Below, one piece after another: positions 29,959 to 36,431 of a stretch of 36,903 bases of DNA. Position 1 is the first letter of the stretch. Every line of letters starts with the position of its first letter. Source of the stretch: a virus; IMG/VR virus record IMGVR_UViG_3300018055_000003, positions 1 to 36,903 of that record; one strand, written 5' to 3'. A model generated the notes under the pieces. That model did no database searches, had not been told where the DNA came from, and saw only the letters and a program-made list of their open reading frames with translations. The translations under genes were made by a program, and so were the position numbers.

Positions 29959-30524
29959 GCCTGCTCGTCCTGGCTTCCTGCGGCGATGGCAGCGAGTTCA
30001 TCATCGCTCAGCTCGTCGGCCCGCTTGACCTCAATCGGGCCGTCCCCAGCTCCCACCAGGTGCAGCGTGTGCTCATCGCGCGTGATACTGACAATGTCAT
30101 AGTAAAGTTTATAGTGCCCCGCGCTGGCCTCGCCGCCCTCCAACTGTTGAATGAGCGCCATGTCCACATCGGGCCCGAATTCATCCATGCGCCGGATGCG
30201 CGCCTGGCGTCCCATGTCGCGCAGGCTGATGGGGGGCTCGCCATACTCTTGATTCTCCCATTTGTCGAGCGTCTCGCGTGAAACGCCCAACCAATCCGCC
30301 AGCGCCGAGAGTGTCCCCAGGTTTCCCGCCTTGCGCGCGTCCTTGGGCAACGACCACCAGGCCGGGATAAACGCCTTGTCTTTTGGCACGCCGCAGGCGA
30401 CAAAGTACCGCAGCCTATCCCGCCATTCCACGGGCGCTGATTTGAGCCACTCGTCGAGTTCGGTGAGAGTTTTGCGTTCGAGCAGCTTGCCGGTTTCATC
30501 AAAGAGTTTCCCTTGCCGTGTCAT
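29955..30524 (-). CDS. terS: Terminase small subunit (putative)
   Basis: A 189-residue protein. Residues 68-95 (LSALADWLGVSRETLDKWEN) form a helix-turn-helix as in small terminases, and the central part (SLRDMGRQARIRRMDEFGPD) is helical for oligomerisation. The acidic C-terminus (RADELSDDELAAIAAGSQDE) is typical for contact with the large subunit. It lies immediately before terL apart from the HNH insertion. The start at 30524 has only a weak purine-rich site. Confidence 0.75.
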   Translation of the reverse strand: MTRQGKLFDETGKLLERKTLTELDEWLKSAPVEWRDRLRYFVACGVPKDKAFIPAWWSLPKDARKAGNLGTLSALADWLGVSRETLDKWENQEYGEPPISLRDMGRQARIRRMDEFGPDVDMALIQQLEGGEASAGHYKLYYDIVSITRDEHTLHLVGAGDGPIEVKRADELSDDELAAIAAGSQDEQA

Positions 30525-30539
30525 CTCACATCATTCAGG

Positions 30540-30584
30540 GGAGCGGTCTACGCCTAAAGGCGCTTTGTCACATCTGACCGCTCC
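30540..30584 (-). other. Leader hairpin upstream of terS
   Basis: GGAGCGGTC (30540-30548) and GACCGCTCC (30576-30584) form a 9-bp stem, with a GCCT/AGGC inner hairpin, in the 97-bp gap before terS. No T-run follows on the minus strand. Confidence 0.5.
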
Positions 30585-30602
30585 ATTCAAAAATTAGTCG
30601 CC

Positions 30603-30632
30603 CTATTGTTGTAATCGCCCTTCACGGAATAG
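30603..30632. repeat. 30-bp dyad element overlapping a stop codon
   Basis: CTATTGTTGTAAT ... CTTCACGGAATAG, a well-matched copy. The stop codon of the 30622-31035 gene lies inside it. Confidence 0.8.
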
Positions 30633-31035
30633 AGGGCGTCTGTGCTTGCGCGTTATCCTTCCGGTCGCTTTGCAACTTCAATTCCTCGAACCCGTATTTC
30701 AACGTCAGATCGTCGGCCAAACGCGAGAATAGGCGCATCAACCCATCCGCCATCTGAATCAACGTGGTGAGTGTGACATACGAGATCACGCGCAGGATCG
30801 TGAATACCAAAACCACGAATCCGATAAACACATAATCGCGCCAGTCAGAAATCCCGCTCAGCACGATCGTTGCGATCAGGCCAAGCGCGCTGAGCAACAT
30901 CGCGATGAGCCACACATCCATCGATTGCTTGAGTTGCCGGCGCATCCTGGAAATGTACTCCTCAAATTCTCCCAGGTCTCGATTGATCCGTCCGTGTGAA
31001 TACGCAACTCGCTCTTCAGGCGTCATATGTTCCAT
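30622..31035 (-). CDS. Two-helix membrane protein in lysis-type cluster
   Basis: A 137-residue protein starting MEHMTPEERVAYSHGR, with GGAGGT 8 nt upstream. A charged N-terminal helix, two membrane segments (about 40-62 and 67-89) and a C-terminal amphipathic helix (LFSRLADDLTLKYGFEELKL). Its stop lies within a dyad element. Position after the holin-like and Rz-like genes suggests a lysis or second-holin role; this is not certain. Confidence 0.65.
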   Translation of the reverse strand: MEHMTPEERVAYSHGRINRDLGEFEEYISRMRRQLKQSMDVWLIAMLLSALGLIATIVLSGISDWRDYVFIGFVVLVFTILRVISYVTLTTLIQMADGLMRLFSRLADDLTLKYGFEELKLQSDRKDNAQAQTPSIP

Positions 31036-31040
31036 TTATC

Positions 31041-31574
31041 TCACCTCCGGCCCAAGCTCGCAATGCGCTCCAACACTGCCTTGTCAATGTTCGGCTTTCC
31101 GCCCAATTGCTCAACCTGCTCCAATAGCGATTGGATGATGAGCACCAGTTCCTCGATCTGCTGTTGGTGCTCACGCCGCGCCTCGCCCATCAATGTGCCC
31201 ACTTTGATCAGATCAGTTCTGAACTCCATCGCGCGCTTTTCTGCGTCCGCCGCCCGCGATTCCGATTGAGCCAGCCTCGCCTCAGCCTTCGTCAGCCGTG
31301 CCTGTACGTCCTCCCCAACTTTTTCGGCTGTTCTCGCGCGCACCTCTGCATTCCCCAAATCGAGTTTGAGCTTGACAATCTCAAAGTGCAACGCTTCGGC
31401 CAGCGCCTGGGCTCCCTCCGCGATGCTCTTCGTCGCCTCGTGCTGCGCCCGGTCCGCGTTCGCCTGTGCAACATCCATCTCTGCCGGCATCTTGCGCCAG
31501 GCGATCAACGCTAAGATCATCGCCGGAACTCCGGCGATGATCGCGATAAGCAGATCCCGTGCCAGTTGCGTCAT
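31041..31574 (-). CDS. Rz-like (i-spanin-like) coiled-coil protein
   Basis: A 177-residue protein: one N-terminal membrane helix (LLIAIIAGVPAMILALIAW, 8-26), then a long coiled coil (about 35-160; AQALAEALHFEIVKLKLDLG, RLAQSESRAADAEKRAMEFR). The start overlaps the holin-like stop as ATGA. The architecture is that of an inner-membrane spanin or a tethered coiled-coil protein. Chloroflexota often lack a classical outer membrane, so a spanin function would be surprising if that host assignment is right; alternatives are open. Confidence 0.55.
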   Translation of the reverse strand: MTQLARDLLIAIIAGVPAMILALIAWRKMPAEMDVAQANADRAQHEATKSIAEGAQALAEALHFEIVKLKLDLGNAEVRARTAEKVGEDVQARLTKAEARLAQSESRAADAEKRAMEFRTDLIKVGTLMGEARREHQQQIEELVLIIQSLLEQVEQLGGKPNIDKAVLERIASLGRR

Positions 31575-31930
31575 GCGCGCTTGACCACCAGGCGCTGGAT
31601 CGAATCAGGCAGCGGCAAGCCCAGCTTGGTCCATGAATCGAGCAGATCGCCGGTCAGCGTCGCCTCGATGGCGGCCCAGGTGATCGGCGCCAGAAAGCCC
31701 AGCCCAGCCGCGTCCCCGGCCAGCTTGATCGCATAATACACGCCGACGTAAGGCGCCAGCTTGCGAATCAAAAACTCGCCGACGCGGCCCAGTTCGAACG
31801 TGTTCGACTTGAGCGCGGCAGCGAGCGCGACCACGACATTGATGAGAGTGTGGCAAACGATGATCTTGACCCCATCGTATGCCCAGGCATTCAGCAGAAT
31901 CGAGCGGAGAGTTTCCAACCAATCGGCCAC
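31571..31930 (-). CDS. Holin-like membrane protein
   Basis: A 119-residue protein with a GTG start preceded by GGAGGT. Hydrophobic segments at about 20-40, 58-72 and 76-93 and a basic end (VVKRA) resemble the LL-H type phage holin family. First gene after the promoter-terminator pair at 31945-32034 and overlapped with the Rz-like gene. No endolysin was recognised beside it, so the lysis role rests on topology and position. Confidence 0.6.
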   Translation of the reverse strand: MADWLETLRSILLNAWAYDGVKIIVCHTLINVVVALAAALKSNTFELGRVGEFLIRKLAPYVGVYYAIKLAGDAAGLGFLAPITWAAIEATLTGDLLDSWTKLGLPLPDSIQRLVVKRA

Positions 31931-31944
31931 GTGTCACCTCCAAC

Positions 31945-31978
31945 AAAAAAGGCGCACCTCCCACACGGGAGGTGCGCC
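31945..31978 (-). terminator. Intrinsic terminator in the leader of the late operon
   Basis: Minus strand: GGCGCACCTCCC, loop GTGT, GGGAGGTGCGCC (31978-31951), then TTTTTT (31950-31945). A 12-bp perfect stem with a T-run, only about 20-50 nt after the promoter at 32034-32006 and just upstream of the holin-like start. Confidence 0.9.
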
Positions 31979-32005
31979 AAGGATCAACACATGGCACGTG
32001 ATTAG

Positions 32006-32034
32006 AGGATAGCACGCTTTTTCTGGTCTGTCAA
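32006..32034 (-). promoter_or_regulatory. Late-operon promoter candidate
   Basis: Minus strand: TTGACA (32034-32029), 17-bp spacer, TATCCT (32011-32006). Directly upstream lies a dyad element (32036-32065) that could bind a regulator next to the -35 box. Confidence 0.75.
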
Positions 32035-32035
32035 G

Positions 32036-32065
32036 CTATTTTGATAATGTGCATTCATGAAACAG
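32036..32065. repeat. 30-bp dyad element abutting the late promoter
   Basis: CTATTTTGATAAT ... CATTCATGAAACAG, one base from the -35 box. This copy is adjacent to a promoter rather than a ribosome binding site. Confidence 0.7.
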
Positions 32066-32207
32066 ACGCGATGTCCTAACTTCTTCAAGGTGGATACACT
32101 TTCTTTCTCTTCATTTGTTTCTTAATTCTTTTATTGTACCCCTACACGTGTGCGTTTACACCAGTAGACCGGTGCGTTTGCACCAGTAGCCCGGTGCAGC
32201 CGCGCGC

Positions 32208-32221
32208 ATGTCCACAGACAT
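32208..32221. promoter_or_regulatory. ATGTCCACAGACAT palindrome, copy 3
   Basis: The third exact copy of the 14-bp interrupted palindrome, between the iteron groups. Confidence 0.6.
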
Positions 32222-32268
32222 ACAGGTGCATTCGCGCGCGCTTGCACCGGTGCGCCTGGCACAAAGAG

Positions 32269-32298
32269 AGCCGGTCAGCGAAAATCGCGTGACCGGCT
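32269..32298 (-). terminator. Hairpin after the DnaA-domain gene
   Basis: AGCCGGTCA (32269-32277) and TGACCGGCT (32290-32298) with inner GCGA/TCGC, about 13 bp in all. On the minus strand it is followed by CTCTTTG, a weak T-run. It may terminate the initiator transcript or be part of the origin. Confidence 0.4.
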
Positions 32299-32350
32299 GA
32301 AAAAGTTACTGGTGTGTTTGCTGTGCGAATGCACCAGTAAAAACGTATTA

Positions 32351-33217
32351 TTACGTTCTTACTGGTGCGTTTACATCAGTAAACCATTCTCTAGCATCGA
32401 ATCCATGCGCCTCAAGCCAGCGATCATGCCGCACCTGGAGCACGTCGGCGAGCTGCTTGACCTGTGCCGGGCACAGCAGCGGCAGCCGCGTACGCACGGC
32501 CACCACATAAATCACGTGCGGCTCGACCCCCTGCCGCCGGACCTGGCCGACCTCATGCGCGACAAGCCGGTCAAACCCGCCGCCATGATGGTGCAACTGG
32601 CCATCCCCATTCGAGCGATTGACGCCCGCAACGGCCTGCTTGCCACAGCCGATCTGACCGGCCAAGCTCGGCGCCGTCCAGCGCTGGTCCGGAGTCCACT
32701 CGGATTTCTCTTTGCGATGATCGCCCTCGCGGATGATCTCCCAAATCGCCCACGCCACACGGCCCAATAACGGCCGCCAGAAACTCGACTCATACGACGT
32801 GACCGGATACCATCCGATCTCCTTCATATCAGGCATTGCCGGCAGGACGAATGGCCGTGGCGCTGCTGACAATCCGTTCCTTTCTTCATCCGTTGTTTCC
32901 ATTGTGGTAATGGGACTTGTCGAAACAGAAGCCACCAGGTCGCCCCCGCTCGCGTGTTCCTGGACGACAAATCGCACAGCCACCGAGCGCCCGACGATCC
33001 TATCTAGCGTCCGCAGCACCATCGTCTGCAAGCGGTTCTCCAGCCAATCCTTGGCATAGAGATTGTGCACGCCCACCGTGAACATTCCATCCTCGTATGC
33101 CACCAGGCTCGAGCGCGCCAGCCAGGTATTATACGTCGCGCCCGTCAACTGCAACTGCAACTCGCCGAGCGCAGCCTGCCAGATCTGATCAGGTGGTAGA
33201 GGCTTTGAATCAGGCAT
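32351..33217 (-). CDS. DnaA N-terminal domain protein, putative replication initiator
   Basis: A 288-residue protein starting MPDSKPLPPDQIWQAALGEL. Residues 11-85 match DnaA domain I (IWQAALGELQLQLTGATYNT, then WLARSSLVAYEDGMFTVGV, then YAKDWLENRL), used by DnaA to bind itself and helicase loaders. The AAA+ and DNA-binding domains of DnaA are absent; a linker and a different 160-residue region follow (RPLLGRVAWAIWEIIREGDH, QVKQLADVLQVRHDRWLEAH). This gene overlaps the iteron repeats, so it is likely the phage initiator or helicase-recruiting protein. The linker contains a copy of the GGAAAGGAACGGATT-type repeat (in changed form). Confidence 0.75.
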   Translation of the reverse strand: MPDSKPLPPDQIWQAALGELQLQLTGATYNTWLARSSLVAYEDGMFTVGVHNLYAKDWLENRLQTMVLRTLDRIVGRSVAVRFVVQEHASGGDLVASVSTSPITTMETTDEERNGLSAAPRPFVLPAMPDMKEIGWYPVTSYESSFWRPLLGRVAWAIWEIIREGDHRKEKSEWTPDQRWTAPSLAGQIGCGKQAVAGVNRSNGDGQLHHHGGGFDRLVAHEVGQVRRQGVEPHVIYVVAVRTRLPLLCPAQVKQLADVLQVRHDRWLEAHGFDAREWFTDVNAPVRT

Positions 33218-33235
33218 ATTTGTCCGGTTTGTCAA

Positions 33236-33374
33236 TCATAATATTTAAGAAGAGCTAGTGCTAACATGATGAAATTGCTGGCGGTGCGGTCGGCGCTTAA
33301 TGCGTCACGTCTACGCGAAATAAAATAGCAGGTTTACCCCCCTGCCCCGGACTTTATCCCTGTCTGTCTGTCGT
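33236..33374. other. Gene gap with short tandem repeat
   Basis: This 139-bp gap between the initiator-like gene and the large membrane protein contains TGTCTGTCTGTC-type tandem repeats near 33361-33382 and an AT-rich stretch near 33236-33250. A minus-strand promoter is likely here, but I cannot place good -35 and -10 boxes. Confidence 0.4.
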
Positions 33375-34562
33375 CTATCTGTCAACCCCTTCACTAGCCA
33401 CGACACCAGACACGTCGTTGGCCGGTGGGGGGATAGGGACGTTCGATTGGGCATCCTCCAGTGGATGCTTCCCGTTCCCGCTCGGCGCACTCACCGTCAA
33501 TTCCGGATCCCCCTCCTCAGCCGTAATATCACCCATCAACAGGCTCGTCGCATCCCGCACCGAATCCGCCACGAACACGGTGCGCGCCTTGTCCATCGGA
33601 ACGTTCACCACCCCAATCTCAGCCAGATAATGAACGATCGAGCGCCAGCGCTCCTCGCTCAGCCCGTTCGGCCGGGTGCGCTTGTCCCGCTTCCACTGGC
33701 GATACGCCGCGCCTGCCCCGCCTCGAATCCCGACCTGGATAAAATTCATCAGGTCCTGCACGGACAAATATTCGCCGGTAGGGGACAGAACGTATCGAGC
33801 GCCATTCTCGCGCTCCACCACGTGCGGCTTGTCCATCGCCGGCCACGTCAGCCCCGTCCGCTCGGACGTCCAAGTCTTTGGCACCGCGTCCGCACGTCGG
33901 ACATTCCCATTGATCGTGATCGGTCGCACAACCTCACCCACGTAATCTGGCACATTGGGCTCTTCAGTGAGTTGTGACGCCAACTCGTCATTCTTCGTCC
34001 ACGGCCATACCGGTTTGAAATACTCCGAAAGTGCATTTCGGCTGATTCCAATATCGCTGATCTCCGCCGCCATACGCCACGTCAAAAATGTGCGCGGGAC
34101 GATGAACGGAATAGCAAAATACCCGGTCAATACCAGCGCCAGCACCATCAACGCCGTGCGCTGGCTCATCGCGTCCAGGATGCGCGTCCACGTAAAAAAC
34201 AACACCACCGACGCCACGATCAACATCATGATCGGAACGCCCACCTCGACCTTGCTATCCCCCCGCTGCATCGCCGCCCGCTCACGCAGCTTGATCCACG
34301 CCAGGCAACCCAACCCCAGCGCCAACTCTCCGCACGCCGCGATCACGATGACGCCAAACGCCAGATACGCAACCAGTACCACCAACGCCACAGCCAGCTC
34401 GATCACGAACAGCGCCTTGGTGAAAATCCATGCCTGCTTTTCAACCAGGGCTGATTCGCTCTCCGATGTAATTTGCCGCTCGATGTACTCCCCGGGTTGG
34501 CGCCCGAATCCACCCAGGTCACCGCCATTCTCGTTTCCGTTTCCCCGCGCTTTTGCTTTCAT
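33375..34562 (-). CDS. Membrane protein with cytoplasmic C-terminal domain
   Basis: A 395-residue protein. Predicted membrane helices at about 44-62, 64-82, 106-124 and 136-154; the C-terminal 240 residues are soluble. Within them, FIQVGIRGGAGAAYRQWKRD and GLSEERWRSIVHYLAEIGVV resemble a helix-turn-helix of winged type, and the last 60 residues are disordered (SGNGKHPLEDAQSNVPIPP). ATGA overlap with the upstream gene. A membrane-bound, possibly DNA-binding protein beside the origin could anchor replication or partition at the membrane; this is inference. Confidence 0.65.
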   Translation of the reverse strand: MKAKARGNGNENGGDLGGFGRQPGEYIERQITSESESALVEKQAWIFTKALFVIELAVALVVLVAYLAFGVIVIAACGELALGLGCLAWIKLRERAAMQRGDSKVEVGVPIMMLIVASVVLFFTWTRILDAMSQRTALMVLALVLTGYFAIPFIVPRTFLTWRMAAEISDIGISRNALSEYFKPVWPWTKNDELASQLTEEPNVPDYVGEVVRPITINGNVRRADAVPKTWTSERTGLTWPAMDKPHVVERENGARYVLSPTGEYLSVQDLMNFIQVGIRGGAGAAYRQWKRDKRTRPNGLSEERWRSIVHYLAEIGVVNVPMDKARTVFVADSVRDATSLLMGDITAEEGDPELTVSAPSGNGKHPLEDAQSNVPIPPPANDVSGVVASEGVDR

Positions 34563-35089
34563 CGCGTTCCCCCATCCCTGAAATAATACCGATCACGCTG
34601 GCGTCTCGATTGCCAGATTTCAGCGAACACCCATATCCCACCCGCAACGTAAATCATCACCACGATAATGATCGCCATGTCAATCACAAACGAACCGGTT
34701 GACAGTCCATGACGAGAAAATTCTGCCTGAGCATATTCCACCGTCGCCGTCACACGCGTGTCGTTGGCCGTCCGCGTCCCCAGCGCCTCGTTGCCAATGA
34801 CTTGCCGTGTCACCCACAGGGGCAACGCGGTCGAGGTTGCCATCGCCCGCAGGCTCACCTCTGTTGAAGTCGCCATGCTTCGCACGCCAACTTCGGCGGA
34901 CGTTGCGGCCGCCTCAACATTGGCAGCCAGGACCATCGCCGTGCCCTTTGCCAAATCCTCCGGGCGAGCCACCAGGACACCACCATCTGTCACCGTAGCC
35001 GACACACCCATGCCCGCAAGAATCGCAATAAGCGCGCTCGCCATGATCATCAGCAAAATCAATAAACCAGCCACGCCTTGTCCACGCAT
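34559..35089 (-). CDS. Two-helix membrane protein with Ala/Thr/Ser-rich centre
   Basis: A 176-residue protein: membrane segments at about 5-27 and 134-159 flank an exposed middle with repeated SMATSTEVSLRAMATSTALP-type sequence. The C-terminus is basic (QSRRQRDRYYFRDGGTR). Coupled to its neighbours on both sides. Composition of the middle is typical of helical periplasmic or surface segments. No family recognised. Confidence 0.65.
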   Translation of the reverse strand: MRGQGVAGLLILLMIMASALIAILAGMGVSATVTDGGVLVARPEDLAKGTAMVLAANVEAAATSAEVGVRSMATSTEVSLRAMATSTALPLWVTRQVIGNEALGTRTANDTRVTATVEYAQAEFSRHGLSTGSFVIDMAIIIVVMIYVAGGIWVFAEIWQSRRQRDRYYFRDGGTR

Positions 35090-35092
35090 ACG

Positions 35093-35299
35093 TCACCACA
35101 ATTTGGGAAACAAGTTGATCCACGGCGCCGCTTGGCTGACTTTGAGCGCACCCACCATGCCATACATGTATGCCCCGCCTGCGACCGCCGCGATCACCAC
35201 TACCAACAGCGCCCACCGGCCAACCGGCGCGCGCACTAGCCTGCCAGCGACAACGCCCACCGAAAACGCGATCACCGTCGCCGTCATTATTTCAATCAT
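35093..35299 (-). CDS. Small two-helix membrane protein
   Basis: A 68-residue protein starting MIEIMTATVIAFSVGVV, with GGAGG 8 nt upstream of 35299. Membrane segments at about 4-22 and 29-49, with a short C-terminal tail (APWINLFPKLW). It lies in a run of four membrane-protein genes. A variant dyad element precedes its ribosome binding site. Function unknown. Confidence 0.65.
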   Translation of the reverse strand: MIEIMTATVIAFSVGVVAGRLVRAPVGRWALLVVVIAAVAGGAYMYGMVGALKVSQAAPWINLFPKLW

Positions 35300-35315
35300 T
35301 CCACCGCCTCCCCTG

Positions 35316-35343
35316 CTTCAGATAACTCTGATTACCACTACAC
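35316..35343. repeat. Variant 28-bp dyad element
   Basis: CTTCAGATAACT ... GATTACCACTACAC, closest to the copies at 12202 and 20566. It lies 17 bp upstream of the start at 35299. Confidence 0.5.
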
Positions 35344-35344
35344 T

Positions 35345-35521
35345 TTATTTGAGCAATTCAGCGCCGTTACCACCACCTACGTAAGAACACACAACACAGG
35401 CGAACATCAAAATCAATACCACCAACAAATTCTTGGCGGTCACGCGATTGAGCAACATATCCGCGTTGCTCAACGCGCCTCCTCCTAAAATGATAAGAGC
35501 GATAATGACAATGGCAGGCAT
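35345..35521 (-). CDS. Small two-helix membrane protein
   Basis: A 58-residue protein starting MPAIVIIALIILGGGALSN, ending GGGNGAELLK, with segments at about 1-17 and 31-49. An upstream GTG at 35530 is possible, but the ATG at 35521 has GAGGG just before it. Two cysteines lie in the second helix (FACVVCSYV). First of the four membrane-protein genes. Could be a small holin-like or pore-forming protein; unproven. Confidence 0.6.
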   Translation of the reverse strand: MPAIVIIALIILGGGALSNADMLLNRVTAKNLLVVLILMFACVVCSYVGGGNGAELLK

Positions 35522-35651
35522 GACCCTCACCTCAATTGAAATTTTAGAACCCAGCCCGCGCCATCATGATTCCGGCATTCGCTGCGCGAAGCGTCAGCGC
35601 TTTAGCCGGGCTGATTGCGCACGGTCGTCCGTGTTGCAAGCTCGATCAACT

Positions 35652-35876
35652 TCACCGCATCCCCTCGGCCCGGTCGCGCGGGGCGCGGGCTGGAATTCCC
35701 GCCTCTGCCAACAGTCGCACTCGCAGCGCCTTGCCGCCGCTGCGCGCGACAAAACTCTCGACGCATGCACAAGCAAAATCAGAATGCGTCAACACGACAT
35801 CCCCATCGTTCGCCTGGTCAACCAGCTTCGGCACATACCGCGCCCAATTCCGCCTGGGCAAAAACCACATCGCCAT
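35652..35876 (-). CDS. Small hypothetical protein
   Basis: A 74-residue protein starting MAMWFLPRRNWARYVPKLVD, with AGAGG about 5 nt upstream of 35876. N-terminal amphipathic segment, then DVVLTHSDFACACVESFVAR and a basic C-terminus. The initiation region closely resembles that of the prohead protease gene (24590-24610), including ATGGCGATG. It overlaps the upstream zinc-ribbon gene's stop. Function unknown. The 130 bp below it (35522-35651) hold a hairpin-like CGCTGCGC/GCGTCAGCG region and no gene that I can support. Confidence 0.5.
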   Translation of the reverse strand: MAMWFLPRRNWARYVPKLVDQANDGDVVLTHSDFACACVESFVARSGGKALRVRLLAEAGIPARAPRDRAEGMR

Positions 35877-35878
35877 GC

Positions 35879-36325
35879 TCACCTCTCCAACTTCCCGCGC
35901 TTGCTCCTATTGATACATCGCCTGCAGCGCCGTGTCTGTTCACGCGTCGCATTATAAAATCGGCCGCACTTGACACACTGCACCCATGCCCTCACCATCC
36001 ACCGCCGCACGCCCACCGTGATCTCGACGCGATACTCGCGCGACTCGGGCCGGTGAAAGTCACGCCGCAGCTCGTCAGTCAGAACCTTGCTCGTGTGATC
36101 CTCGATCGCGCGGATCTGGCGCGGATCAATCTCGCGGCGCCCCTGAACAAAATTGTTCACCTGCCCCCGGCTGATGTGGCGCGCATGAATCGCGCTCGGT
36201 TCCGGGATCAGCACACACGCCTGCGCGTGTGACAGGTCCATGTAAATCAGCCAATCGCCGATTCCGCGCAATTTGCGCAACTCGGCCACACGGTCATGCG
36301 TCTCGTAAATCGAATAGAGGGTCAT
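35879..36325 (-). CDS. Zinc-ribbon protein, possible regulator
   Basis: A 148-residue protein starting MTLYSIYETHDRVAELRKLR. A helix-rich N-terminal half includes AIHARHISRGQVNNFVQGRR, resembling a helix-turn-helix, and the C-terminal part has a zinc ribbon with CVKCGRFYNA and RRCRRC. Both features suggest nucleic-acid binding. The start at 36325 has only a distant GAGAG. It is the first gene after the 106-bp gap that follows the PolX-like gene. Confidence 0.6.
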   Translation of the reverse strand: MTLYSIYETHDRVAELRKLRGIGDWLIYMDLSHAQACVLIPEPSAIHARHISRGQVNNFVQGRREIDPRQIRAIEDHTSKVLTDELRRDFHRPESREYRVEITVGVRRWMVRAWVQCVKCGRFYNATREQTRRCRRCINRSKRGKLER

Positions 36326-36431
36326 TTATACCGGGTCTCTCTACAGCCTGCATACAACTGCATTCAAATTGATACAGGTCGTCATGCCTGGCTACCACAC
36401 AATCACACAACAATGCGCCGCGTTCTCAAAT

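Larger units (their letters stand above)
32148..32385. other. Iteron-rich region, putative replication origin
   Basis: Direct copies of a 22-23 bp unit with core GTTT-(A/G)-CA-(C/T)-CAGTA: 32148-32170, 32171-32192 and 32364-32385. TTACTGGTG (32306-32314) and CACCAGTAA (32332-32340) form a palindrome, and TTACTGGTG (32359-32367) / CATCAGTAA (32374-32382) another. AACGTA-TTAT-TACGTT (32342-32357) adds an AT-rich dyad. It overlaps the 3' end of the DnaA-domain gene. Repeats next to an initiator-like gene are typical of theta-type origins. Between 32066 and 32148 the sequence is T-rich with no gene. Confidence 0.65.

Noticed and set aside
29311-29960. Group I intron or intein interrupting terL
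   Set aside because: No upstream terL exon is visible between terS and HNH, and the HNH gene has its own promoter and stop.
33361-33382. CTGT tandem tract as a phase-variable promoter
   Set aside because: The repeat is short and imperfect, and no promoter boxes with proper spacing surround it.
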